From an uncultured bacterium (GTDB taxonomy: Bacteria > Actinomycetota > Coriobacteriia > Coriobacteriales > Coriobacteriaceae): a DNA stretch of 8,562 nucleotides. This document shows positions 1-6,599 of the stretch, in pieces (positions within the stretch are counted from its first letter, which is position 1; every line of letters begins with the position of its first letter). The stretch covers positions 1 to 8,562 of the forward strand of contig CAJMPE010000080.1 in assembly GCA_905215275.1 (NCBI GenBank). The letters are read 5' to 3'. The notes beneath the pieces were generated by a model, which saw only the letters and a program-made list of their open reading frames with translations, was not told where the DNA came from and did not search any database. The translations under genes and the position numbers were made by a program.

Positions 1-2618
1 TCTTTGGAACTGTCTAAATTCATCAGTTTAACGCCGGAAGTAACTCGTCCAAGCTGTGAAATATCATCCACGCCAATTCGGATAATAATTCCTTCCGTTG
101 TAATTAACATAATTTCCGTTCCCGGTTCAACTGCTTTACAGCCAATTACATTTCCGGTTTTTTCTGTAATTTTATAACATTTTACACCTTTACCGCCTCT
201 AAATTGCGGAGCAAATTCATCGATACTTGTACGTTTACCCATACCAAACTCAGAAACCATTAAAAGGTTTGGTCCCTGTATATCCATCTGCATAGCAACT
301 ACTTCGTCGCCCTCATCAATCTTCATGCCTCGCACACCGATTGATGTACGGCCTGTTGTACGCACATCTTTTTCATTGAAACGGATACATTGTCCTCTCT
401 TTGTTACAAGGAAAATGTCACGGTTGTTATCCGTTACTTTTACTTCAATCAATTCATTTCCATCGCGCAGAGTAATTGCCTGTAAACCGGTTTTACGGAT
501 ATTTGCATACTCTAAAATCGGTGTTTTTTTGACTGTACCATCTTTTGTTGCCATGAAGAGATATTTATCCTCTTCAAATTCTTTGATGGAAATTACAGCC
601 GAAATTTTTTCATCCGGAAGTAACTGCAAAAGATTAATAATTGCAGTACCTCTCGATGTCCGGCTCGCCTCCGGAATTTCATAGGCTTTCATACGGTACA
701 CTTTACCTAAATTGGTAAAGAACATCAGATAATGATGTGTTGTCGCCATAAACAGATTTTCAATATAATCTTCTTCTATGGTCTGCATTCCCTTGATGCC
801 TTTGCCGCCACGGTGCTGGTTTTTGAAATTGTCAATCGTCATTCTCTTGATATAACCAAGGTGCGACATAGCGATTACCGTATTTTCAACCGGAATTAAA
901 TCTTCCATGGAAATATCGAATTCATCAAATCCAATTGAAGTTCTTCTCTCATCACCGTACTTATCACGAATCAAAAGAATCTCTTTTTTGATTACTCCAA
1001 GTAACAGATTTTTGTCTGCAAGAATAGCCTTATATTCAGCAATTTTTTTCTGAAGTTCGGCATACTCAGTCTCTAATTTTTCGCGCTCCAAACCGGTCAG
1101 TGCACGAAGACGCATATCAATAATTGCCTGCGCCTGCACATCATCCAGTCCAAATCTCTCAATTAAACGCTCTTTCGCTAAAGCAGCACTTTCCGAACCA
1201 CGGATAATTTTGATTACTTCATCAATGTTATCAAGAGCAATCAATAATCCTTTTAAAATATGGGCTCTTTCTTCTGCCTTGTTCAAATCATATTTTGTTC
1301 TTCTTGTTACGACTTCTTCCTGATGTTTCAAATAATACTGAAGCATCTGCAAAAGATTCATGACAACCGGCTCGTTATTTACAAGTGCTAACATATTGAC
1401 ACCAAAGGTATCCTGCATTTGTGTATGTTTATAAAGCTGATTCAAAATTACATTTGCATTCACATCTTTTCGTAACTCAACACAAATACGCATTCCCTCA
1501 CGGCTCGATTCGTCGCGGAGTTCTGTAATTCCATCAATTCGTTTATCTTTATGAAGTTCTGCAATTTTCTCAATCAGTCTTGCTTTATTTACCATGTAAG
1601 GAAGTTCCGTTACGATAATCCGGTTCTTGCCATTTGCCATAGGCTCAATGTCAGTAACCGCACGCACGCGGATTTTTCCATGACCGGTACGGTATGCTTC
1701 TTCGATTCCACGACGTCCGAGAATTGTGGCACCTGTTGGAAAATCCGGTCCTTTGATGATTTCCATAATTTCATCTAAATCAGTTTCTCTTCCTTCATCT
1801 ACCTGATTATCAATGATTTTTACGACACCATTAATAACCTCCGTCAAATTGTGAGGAGGGATGTTTGTCGCCATACCTACAGCAATACCGGAGGTACCGT
1901 TTACTAATAAGTTTGGAAAACGGGATGGCAACACAACCGGCTCTTTTTCGGTCTCGTCAAAGTTCGGCATGAAATCAACGGTATCTTTGTTGATATCGGA
2001 AAGCATTTCCATCGAAATTTTACTTAATCTTGCCTCGGTGTAACGCATGGCGGCGGCGCCGTCGCCGTCGATGTTGCCGAAGTTGCCGTGACCGTCGATG
2101 AGCGGCGTGCGCATGGAGAACCACTGTGCCAGGCGGACCATGGCCTCATAGACCGCGGCGTCGCCGTGCGGATGGTACTTACCGATAACTTCGCCGACCG
2201 TCCAGGCCGACTTCTTGTGCGGACGGTTGGGGTAGATGCCGCTCTCGTTCATTGCGTACAGGATGCGACGGTGCACCGGCTTTAAGCCATCGCGCACGTC
2301 CGGCAGGGCGCGCGCCGTGATGACCGACATCGAGTACTCGATGAACGACTGCTTCATCTCACGGCCAAACTCCGAAATCTGGAGCTGGCCGCCATTTATA
2401 TCCTCGCCGGCCGAGGCGCCACGGTCGACTTCGCCAAAGCTCTCCTCGAGCTCGGCGTCGTCATCCTCTTCCTCATCATCATCGGCATCGGGGTTATAGG
2501 CATCCGGGTCGCCGTCCTCGCCCTGCTCGGCGCGGGCAAGCAGGCGCTTCAGATCGTCGGGCATGCCGGCGTCGCCGGCCTCGTCCACATCCTCGTTATT
2601 GTTGATATCGTCTGCCAC
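1..2618 (-). CDS. gyrA: DNA gyrase subunit A, hybrid of two lineages, 3' end cut by window edge
   Basis: GyrA is the DNA-breaking and rejoining subunit of the A2B2 gyrase that introduces negative supercoils. From the GTG at 2618 the frame stays open for 872 codons to the edge, with only the extreme C-terminus missing. Residues 1 to about 79 are a very acidic extension. The winged-helix region follows, with KKSAWTVGEVIGKYHPHGD and catalytic Arg192-Tyr193 in AMRYTEAR (E. coli Tyr122, offset 71). Tower and coiled-coil regions come next, then the C-terminal pinwheel with the GyrA box QHRGGKG at residues 601-607 (798-818) and a second QFRGGKG-type repeat. Codons before residue 193 are GC-rich (GCC, GAC, CTG); those after are AT-rich (AGA, TTA, AAA, ATT) and the protein reads like Lachnospiraceae GyrA. 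The family call is certain. As a single natural gene it is doubtful: most likely two gyrA genes joined at a conserved motif. Confidence 0.93.
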   Translation of the reverse strand, partial: MADDINNNEDVDEAGDAGMPDDLKRLLARAEQGEDGDPDAYNPDADDDEEEDDDAELEESFGEVDRGASAGEDINGGQLQISEFGREMKQSFIEYSMSVITARALPDVRDGLKPVHRRILYAMNESGIYPNRPHKKSAWTVGEVIGKYHPHGDAAVYEAMVRLAQWFSMRTPLIDGHGNFGNIDGDGAAAMRYTEARLSKISMEMLSDINKDTVDFMPNFDETEKEPVVLPSRFPNLLVNGTSGIAVGMATNIPPHNLTEVINGVVKIIDNQVDEGRETDLDEIMEIIKGPDFPTGATILGRRGIEEAYRTGHGKIRVRAVTDIEPMANGKNRIIVTELPYMVNKARLIEKIAELHKDKRIDGITELRDESSREGMRICVELRKDVNANVILNQLYKHTQMQDTFGVNMLALVNNEPVVMNLLQMLQYYLKHQEEVVTRRTKYDLNKAEERAHILKGLLIALDNIDEVIKIIRGSESAALAKERLIERFGLDDVQAQAIIDMRLRALTGLEREKLETEYAELQKKIAEYKAILADKNLLLGVIKKEILLIRDKYGDERRTSIGFDEFDISMEDLIPVENTVIAMSHLGYIKRMTIDNFKNQHRGGKGIKGMQTIEEDYIENLFMATTHHYLMFFTNLGKVYRMKAYEIPEASRTSRGTAIINLLQLLPDEKISAVISIKEFEEDKYLFMATKDGTVKKTPILEYANIRKTGLQAITLRDGNELIEVKVTDNNRDIFLVTKRGQCIRFNEKDVRTTGRTSIGVRGMKIDEGDEVVAMQMDIQGPNLLMVSEFGMGKRTSIDEFAPQFRGGKGVKCYKITEKTGNVIGCKAVEPGTEIMLITTEGIIIRIGVDDISQLGRVTSGVKLMNLDSSK
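2026..2060. other. Chimeric junction inside gyrA
   Basis: Composition and codon use change within a few codons here, from GC-rich on the right (GGC GAC GGC GCC GCC GCC) to AT-rich on the left (AGA TTA AGT AAA ATT). The swap sits on ATG CGT TAC ACC GAG GC, which encodes the catalytic-tyrosine motif and is among the most conserved stretches of gyrA in any bacterium. The frame is kept because both parents share this sequence. A short shared word is what a k-mer assembler or template-switching PCR needs to join two species. Homologous recombination would also prefer such a place, but two lineages this different in composition would rarely recombine so precisely. Confidence 0.85.
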
Positions 2619-2631
2619 GTTACCTCCTCAT
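2619..2631 (-). promoter_or_regulatory. gyrA ribosome binding site that fixes the GTG start
   Basis: The minus strand reads ATGAGGAGGTAAC directly before GTG at 2618. AGGAGG (2623-2628) is a full Shine-Dalgarno core, four bases from the GTG, the same spacing as at gyrB. The in-frame ATG at codon 19 has no comparable site, so the GTG and the whole acidic N-terminal extension are preferred. Confidence 0.8.
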
Positions 2632-2694
2632 GGTTTGCGTGGTCCATTAGTTCCCCACCACGGAGACGGATTACCGGGAACACCGGATAACCCT

Positions 2695-2801
2695 CCTAGG
2701 TTTTCCAGGTGCCCCAGGTTGCCCTGAAGGATGAGGGCGCACGCCTTGCGTGCGGCGCCCGAAATCCTGAAGGGCAAGATGGGGTGCCTGGGAAAGCTAG
2801 G
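2695..2801. repeat. 107-bp imperfect inverted repeat filling the gyrB-gyrA spacer
   Basis: The two arms pair along almost their whole length (left plus right position = 5496, shifting to 5495 near the tip). Paired blocks are CCTAG 2695-2699 with 2797-2801, TTT 2701-2703 with 2793-2795, CCAGG 2705-2709 with 2787-2791, CCCC(A) 2712-2716 with 2780-2784, TTGCCCT 2719-2725 with 2771-2777, AGGAT 2728-2732 with 2764-2768, GGGCGC 2735-2740 with 2755-2760, and ACGC 2741-2744 with 2748-2751, closing on CTT. That is 40 Watson-Crick pairs. The right end contains the gyrB stop codon (2797-2799). No T-run follows, so it is not a standard terminator. It could be an mRNA processing or stability hairpin, or a palindromic mobile repeat (MITE/REP-like). 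Function unknown. Confidence 0.85.
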
Positions 2802-4827
2802 CGTCTAAGAATCGTGCGTCATGTGCGTGCTTCTCGATATATTCGCGGCGATAGCCGACCTCGGAGCCCATCAGTTCGCGCACGGCGCGGCCCGCCACCA
2901 CGGCGTCCTCGATCGACACGCGCTGCAGAATGCGGGTCTTGGGGTCCATCGTCGTCGAGGCAAGCTGCTTGGGGTCCATCTCGCCCAGGCCCTTGTAGCG
3001 CTGGACGGTGTAGCCCTTGCGCTTCTTAGTGATCTTGCCGTCCTTGGCCTTGCCGTCCTCGTCGTTGTCGTCGGGGTTCAGGCCCAGGCTCTGGATGGTG
3101 TCGCGCAGGATCTCGTCTTCGGGCTGGCGGCCGTTGGGATACACGTAGTGAATCTTGTTGCGAACCTTGATGCCAAAGATGGGCGGGCACGCGACGTACA
3201 CGTAGCCGGCGTCAATCAACGGGCGCATGTACTTGTAGAAGAACGTCAGCAGCAGGATGCGGATGTGCGCGCCGTCGACGTCTGCATCGGTCATGATGAT
3301 GATCTTGTGGTAGCGAGCCTTGGTAATATCGAAGTCGCCGCCGTCGCCGGCGCTCGTCGTGACGCCGCAGCCGATCGCGGTGATGAGCGACTGGATGGTG
3401 TCGCTCGAGAACGCACGATGATCGCCCACGCGCTCGACGTTCAGAATCTTGCCGCGCAGGGGCAGAATCGCCTGGATGTCTCGGCGACGGCCGTCCTTGG
3501 CCGAACCGCCTGCCGAGTCGCCCTCTACGATGAAGAGCTCGGTCAGCTCGGCATCGCGCACCGAGCAGTCGGCGAGCTTACCGGGCAGGGACGCCGTCTC
3601 GAGCAGGCTCTTGCGGCGGGTCGCCTCGCGCGCCTTGCGGGCGGCATTGCGCGCCTTGCAGGCCTGCTGCGCCTTCTTGACGATCTCGCGAGCGGGCTTA
3701 GGGTGCTCCTCGAGGTAATCGGCAAGGCCGTCGGTCACGATCTTGAGCGTCAGCGCGCGCATATAGGAGCTGCCGAGCTTGGCCTTGGTCTGGCCCTCAA
3801 ACTGCGGATCGGGCAGCTTGACCGAGATAACGGCCGAAAGGCCCTCGCGCACATCGTCGCCGGTCAGATTGGCGTCTTTTTCCTTGAGCAGGTTCTGCTT
3901 GCGCGCATAGTCGTTGATCACGCGGGTGAGCGCGGTGCGGAAGCCCTCAAGGTGCATGCCGCCCTCGGGGGTGTAGATGTCGTTGGCAAACGACATGACG
4001 TTCTCGCCGTAGCCGCTATTCCACTGCAGGGAAACCTCAACCTCGCCCATCTTGGCCACAGGTGCGTCCGGGTCCGATTTGCCCTCGATGTAGATAGGCT
4101 CCTTAAAGGCCTCGGGGACGTCCTTGCCCTCGTTAAGGAACTTGACGAAGTCGATGATGCCGCCCTCGTAGCAAAACTCCTCCACGTGGGGAGTAGACTC
4201 GCGCTCGTCAGTCAGCACGATTTTGAGGTTCTTATTGAGGAACGCCGTCTCCTGCAGACGGTTGTGCAGCGTATCGAAATCGTAAATGCAGGTCTCGAAG
4301 ATCTCGTCGTCGGGCCAGAAGGTGACGGTGGTGCCCGTCGAATCCGAGGTGCCCACGACCTCCATCTTCTTGACGGTCTTGCCGCGCGAGAACTCCATCT
4401 CGTAGGTGTTGCCGTCGCGACGAACCTGAACGACCACGCGCTTGGACAGTGCGTTGACGACGGAGATGCCAACGCCGTGCAGGCCGCCCGAGACCTTATA
4501 GGCCGAATTATCGAACTTACCGCCGGCGTGCAAAATCGTCATGACGACCTCGAGCGTCGGGATCTTTTTAACAGGGTGCTCGTCGACGGGGATACCGCGC
4601 CCGTTGTCGACGACCGTGATGGAGTTGTCGGCGTGGACCGTCACCTGGATCTCGGTGCAGAAACCGGCCATGGCCTCGTCGACGGAGTTGTCAACGATCT
4701 CCCACACCAGGTGATGCAGACCGCTGGCGCTCGTCGAGCCGATATACATGCCCGGGCGCTTACGAACGGCCTCGAGACCTTCGAGAATCTTAATCTCGCC
4801 GCCATCGTAATCGTTTTCGTTTGCCAC
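2797..4827 (-). CDS. gyrB: DNA gyrase subunit B
   Basis: GyrB is the ATPase subunit that drives gyrase strand passage. The 676-residue product, taken from GTG 4827, has the N-terminal GHKL ATPase with the general-base Glu43 and Asn47 in EIVDNSVDEA, Asp74 in VDNGRGIPV and the GGLHGVG loop at 114-120. The transducer follows, then the TOPRIM domain with catalytic Glu435 in VEGDSAGGSAKDGRRR and the metal-binding pair Asp514/Asp516 in TDADVDGAH, and finally QRYKGLGEMDP and the GyrA-contacting tail ending in LDA. It lacks the large insertion of E. coli GyrB and so matches the shorter form of Gram-positives and actinobacteria. The GTG is chosen because AAGGAGGA lies four bases upstream. It is separated from dciA by a terminator, so it probably starts a gyrB-gyrA transcription unit. 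GC-rich throughout, like its neighbours to the right. Confidence 0.97.
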   Translation of the reverse strand: MANENDYDGGEIKILEGLEAVRKRPGMYIGSTSASGLHHLVWEIVDNSVDEAMAGFCTEIQVTVHADNSITVVDNGRGIPVDEHPVKKIPTLEVVMTILHAGGKFDNSAYKVSGGLHGVGISVVNALSKRVVVQVRRDGNTYEMEFSRGKTVKKMEVVGTSDSTGTTVTFWPDDEIFETCIYDFDTLHNRLQETAFLNKNLKIVLTDERESTPHVEEFCYEGGIIDFVKFLNEGKDVPEAFKEPIYIEGKSDPDAPVAKMGEVEVSLQWNSGYGENVMSFANDIYTPEGGMHLEGFRTALTRVINDYARKQNLLKEKDANLTGDDVREGLSAVISVKLPDPQFEGQTKAKLGSSYMRALTLKIVTDGLADYLEEHPKPAREIVKKAQQACKARNAARKAREATRRKSLLETASLPGKLADCSVRDAELTELFIVEGDSAGGSAKDGRRRDIQAILPLRGKILNVERVGDHRAFSSDTIQSLITAIGCGVTTSAGDGGDFDITKARYHKIIIMTDADVDGAHIRILLLTFFYKYMRPLIDAGYVYVACPPIFGIKVRNKIHYVYPNGRQPEDEILRDTIQSLGLNPDDNDEDGKAKDGKITKKRKGYTVQRYKGLGEMDPKQLASTTMDPKTRILQRVSIEDAVVAGRAVRELMGSEVGYRREYIEKHAHDARFLDA

Positions 4828-4838
4828 ACGTCCTCCTT
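4828..4838 (-). promoter_or_regulatory. gyrB ribosome binding site that fixes the GTG start
   Basis: The minus strand reads AAGGAGGACGT immediately before GTG at 4827. The upstream in-frame TTG at 4845 would place the Shine-Dalgarno inside the gene and add six residues (start-TEGGR) that encode the ribosome site itself, so the GTG is the start. Confidence 0.8.
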
Positions 4839-4876
4839 CAGTCAAGAAAATGTGTACAGCCTTACTAGTTTATCGT
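4828..4876 (-). promoter_or_regulatory. Short region that should contain, or abut, a gyrB promoter
   Basis: Only 49 bases separate the terminator T-tract from gyrB. The minus strand here reads ACGATAAACTAGTAAGG before the ribosome site, where GATAAACT is a plausible -10 element. A matching -35 would have to lie inside the terminator stem, and I see no convincing TTGACA there. A promoter is inferred mainly from the terminator; its exact position is not resolved. Confidence 0.3.
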
Positions 4877-4906
4877 AAAAAAATACCCTCGGGAACGAGG
4901 GTATTT
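4877..4906 (-). terminator. Intrinsic terminator between dciA and gyrB
   Basis: On the minus strand an 11-bp perfect stem, AAATACCCTCG / CGAGGGTATTT (4881-4906) with a TTCC loop, runs straight into a seven-T tract (4877-4883). This is a textbook Rho-independent terminator. It lies 27 bases after the dciA stop codon and 50 bases before gyrB. On the plus strand the stem is not followed by T residues, so it acts only on the dnaN-recF-dciA direction of transcription. Confidence 0.9.
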
Positions 4907-4932
4907 GGCTCTACAAGGCCACCAGATGCGAT

Positions 4933-5496
4933 TTAAGGCTCTTTTTTGCTTTGCACGCCCTTGGCCCACTCGGCACTGGCTCTCATGGCGTTCTCGAGGG
5001 CCTCGCGCAGTTTTTGGTCTTCGATGGGCGCCACTTGGCGCTCAATCTCGGTGCGCTCGGCATCGCTGAGGTCGGCGTGTGGGGCCGGCGGGCGCTCGGT
5101 CGCCGCTGGGCGAAGGCGCTCCTTGGCGGCGGGCGGCGTGTGACCGGGCGCGGTAGTTTTGAACACCAGGCCATCCACATGCGCACCGGCGCGCTCCATG
5201 CGCGCGCGGATGATCTCGCGCAACAACGTCATTTCCTGCGTCCACGAGGGCGAGTCGAGATATACCAGCAGCTCATTGGACTCGGGCAGGTAGCGCAGGC
5301 CCGTCACATGCCGCCCCTCGCGCGTGCCCGAGCACACCGCGTTCCACGCGCGATAGACCGCGCGCGACTCCTCGGCGGCCTCCATCTGCGCACGGCGCTC
5401 AGGGGTCGCAGCCGCCAGGATGCGCTGGCGCTCTGCGTTCAAAAAGCCACTGAAGGCGACCGTTTCGCTCTCGCGCTCGTAATTAGCACGTCTCAC
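4933..5496 (-). CDS. dciA: DUF721 / DciA-family protein
   Basis: A 187-residue protein of the DUF721 family. DciA members interact with the replicative helicase DnaB and help its loading in bacteria that lack DnaC or DnaI; that role is known from the family and is inferred here. The recognisable core is residues 44-113, with VYRAWNAVCSG and the hallmark LLVYLDSPSWTQEMTLLREII strand-helix. A Pro/Ala-rich linker follows (about 116-142), then a charged helical tail (143-183, LSDAERTEIERQ...LREALENAMRAS). Its place between recF and gyrB is the same as in many actinobacteria, including the mycobacterial origin cluster. The GTG start at 5496 lies inside recF (14-bp overlap), which suggests translational coupling. 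A terminator follows. Symbol assigned by family and position rather than by function shown. Confidence 0.85.
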   Translation of the reverse strand: MRRANYERESETVAFSGFLNAERQRILAAATPERRAQMEAAEESRAVYRAWNAVCSGTREGRHVTGLRYLPESNELLVYLDSPSWTQEMTLLREIIRARMERAGAHVDGLVFKTTAPGHTPPAAKERLRPAATERPPAPHADLSDAERTEIERQVAPIEDQKLREALENAMRASAEWAKGVQSKKEP

Positions 5497-6589
5497 CCAT
5501 GCTCACCACCTTGGCTCGATCAAGCAGGTCATCGGTAAAGTACCCCAGGTTGGTCGTGGTTATGACCGTTTGGATATCATCGCCGATCAGCCGCAGGAAA
5601 GCACCGCGACGCTCGCCGTCGAGTTCGCTCATCACGTCGTCCAAAAGCAGCAGTGGGGCGGTGCCCAGGACATCGCGAGCCACGGCCACCTCCGCCACCT
5701 TCCAGGCCAGAACCAACGTTCGCTGCTGACCTTGGCTGGCAAATGAACGGGCGGAGCGACCCGCCACAGCAAACTCAATCTCGTCGCGATGCGGTCCCAC
5801 CAACGTCACGCCGCGGCGAATTTCCTCGTCGGCGTGCTCATCAAGGGCAGCCAGCATGCGCTCGTACGCCCAGCCCTTCAGCTCTTCGCGATCATCGACC
5901 TGGGGCAAATCCCCCAGCGTGGACGCATAGGACACGTTGGCGGCTTCACCGGACGCCACTTGCCCGTAGGCAGTACGCACATGGCCCGCCAGCCGGTCGA
6001 GCAGGGCCAACCGGTGCACGAGCAGAGCCGCGCCCGCGCGGGCAATCGAATCGTTCCACGCGCCGAGCATCTCGCGGCAGCACCAGGCCTCCTTGAGCAA
6101 GGCGTTACGCTGGGTCACGCAGCGACCATAGGTGCTCGCAAGATCGGCATAGCGTGCGCTCAGTTGCATGCCAAAGTCGTCGAGGGCGGCGCGGCGCACA
6201 CTGGCGCCTCGCTTAACCATGTCCAGATGGTCGGGGCAAAACAGCACGCTCGGCAGAACCCCGCGCACACCGGCGGCAGAGCATCTCTTGCCGTTGCGGC
6301 TAAACGAGCGTTTACCGTCCTCCGCGCTCAATCCCATATCAAGCACGCGGCCGTCGCCCTCGAGCCTCAGCTCGACCTTGCACGAGCCCACGCCGTCATG
6401 GACGAGCTCGGCTGCGGTCGGATGCCTAAACGAGGCGCCGCTCGTCAGCAGCTGCAGCGCCTCTATGAGATTGGTCTTTCCCGCCGCGTTGGGTCCCGCA
6501 AGTATCGTCACGCCCTCGTCCAGGGCAAGGCGATAGCTATCGAAGCTGCGGTAGTGCGCGACGGAAAGATCGCGGGCGAACATGGTCAT
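5483..6589 (-). CDS. recF: DNA replication and repair protein RecF
   Basis: RecF is an SMC-like ATPase that with RecO and RecR directs RecA onto single-strand gaps at stalled forks. The 368-residue product has the normal family length. It begins MTMFARDLSVAHYRSF and carries Walker A GPNAAGKTN at 32-40, the ABC signature SQGQQR at 285-290, Walker B LLLLDDVMSELD with Asp317/Asp318, and the ITTTN switch near the C-terminus. The start at 6589 lies ten bases after the dnaN stop codon and has no clear Shine-Dalgarno sequence, so reinitiation or coupling with dnaN is likely. A second ATG at 6583 is equally possible. Extending further upstream would add only Arg/Pro-rich residues that are the other frame of dnaN. 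It overlaps dciA by 14 bp at its 3' end. Confidence 0.96.
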   Translation of the reverse strand: MTMFARDLSVAHYRSFDSYRLALDEGVTILAGPNAAGKTNLIEALQLLTSGASFRHPTAAELVHDGVGSCKVELRLEGDGRVLDMGLSAEDGKRSFSRNGKRCSAAGVRGVLPSVLFCPDHLDMVKRGASVRRAALDDFGMQLSARYADLASTYGRCVTQRNALLKEAWCCREMLGAWNDSIARAGAALLVHRLALLDRLAGHVRTAYGQVASGEAANVSYASTLGDLPQVDDREELKGWAYERMLAALDEHADEEIRRGVTLVGPHRDEIEFAVAGRSARSFASQGQQRTLVLAWKVAEVAVARDVLGTAPLLLLDDVMSELDGERRGAFLRLIGDDIQTVITTTNLGYFTDDLLDRAKVVSMGETC

Positions 6590-6599
6590 AGGGCAGTTG

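Noticed and set aside
1..2040. Frameshifts or stops in the AT-rich gyrA portion
   Set aside because: I translated it codon by codon and the frame is open to the edge with normal GyrA motifs, so it is an intact piece of a real gene and not a pseudogene.
2620..2631. Three-codon frame ATG AGG AGG TAA just before gyrA
   Set aside because: It is simply the Shine-Dalgarno sequence read as codons; its stop is one base before the GTG, but there is no evidence that it is translated as a leader.
4828..4845. gyrB starting at the upstream TTG
   Set aside because: It would place the AAGGAGGA ribosome site inside the coding region; GTG 4827 is correctly spaced.
2821..4878. Long plus-strand open frame opposite gyrB (685 codons)
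   Set aside because: It is the complement of a clear GyrB gene in GC-rich DNA, where long antisense frames are expected. It has no family motifs and no ribosome site.
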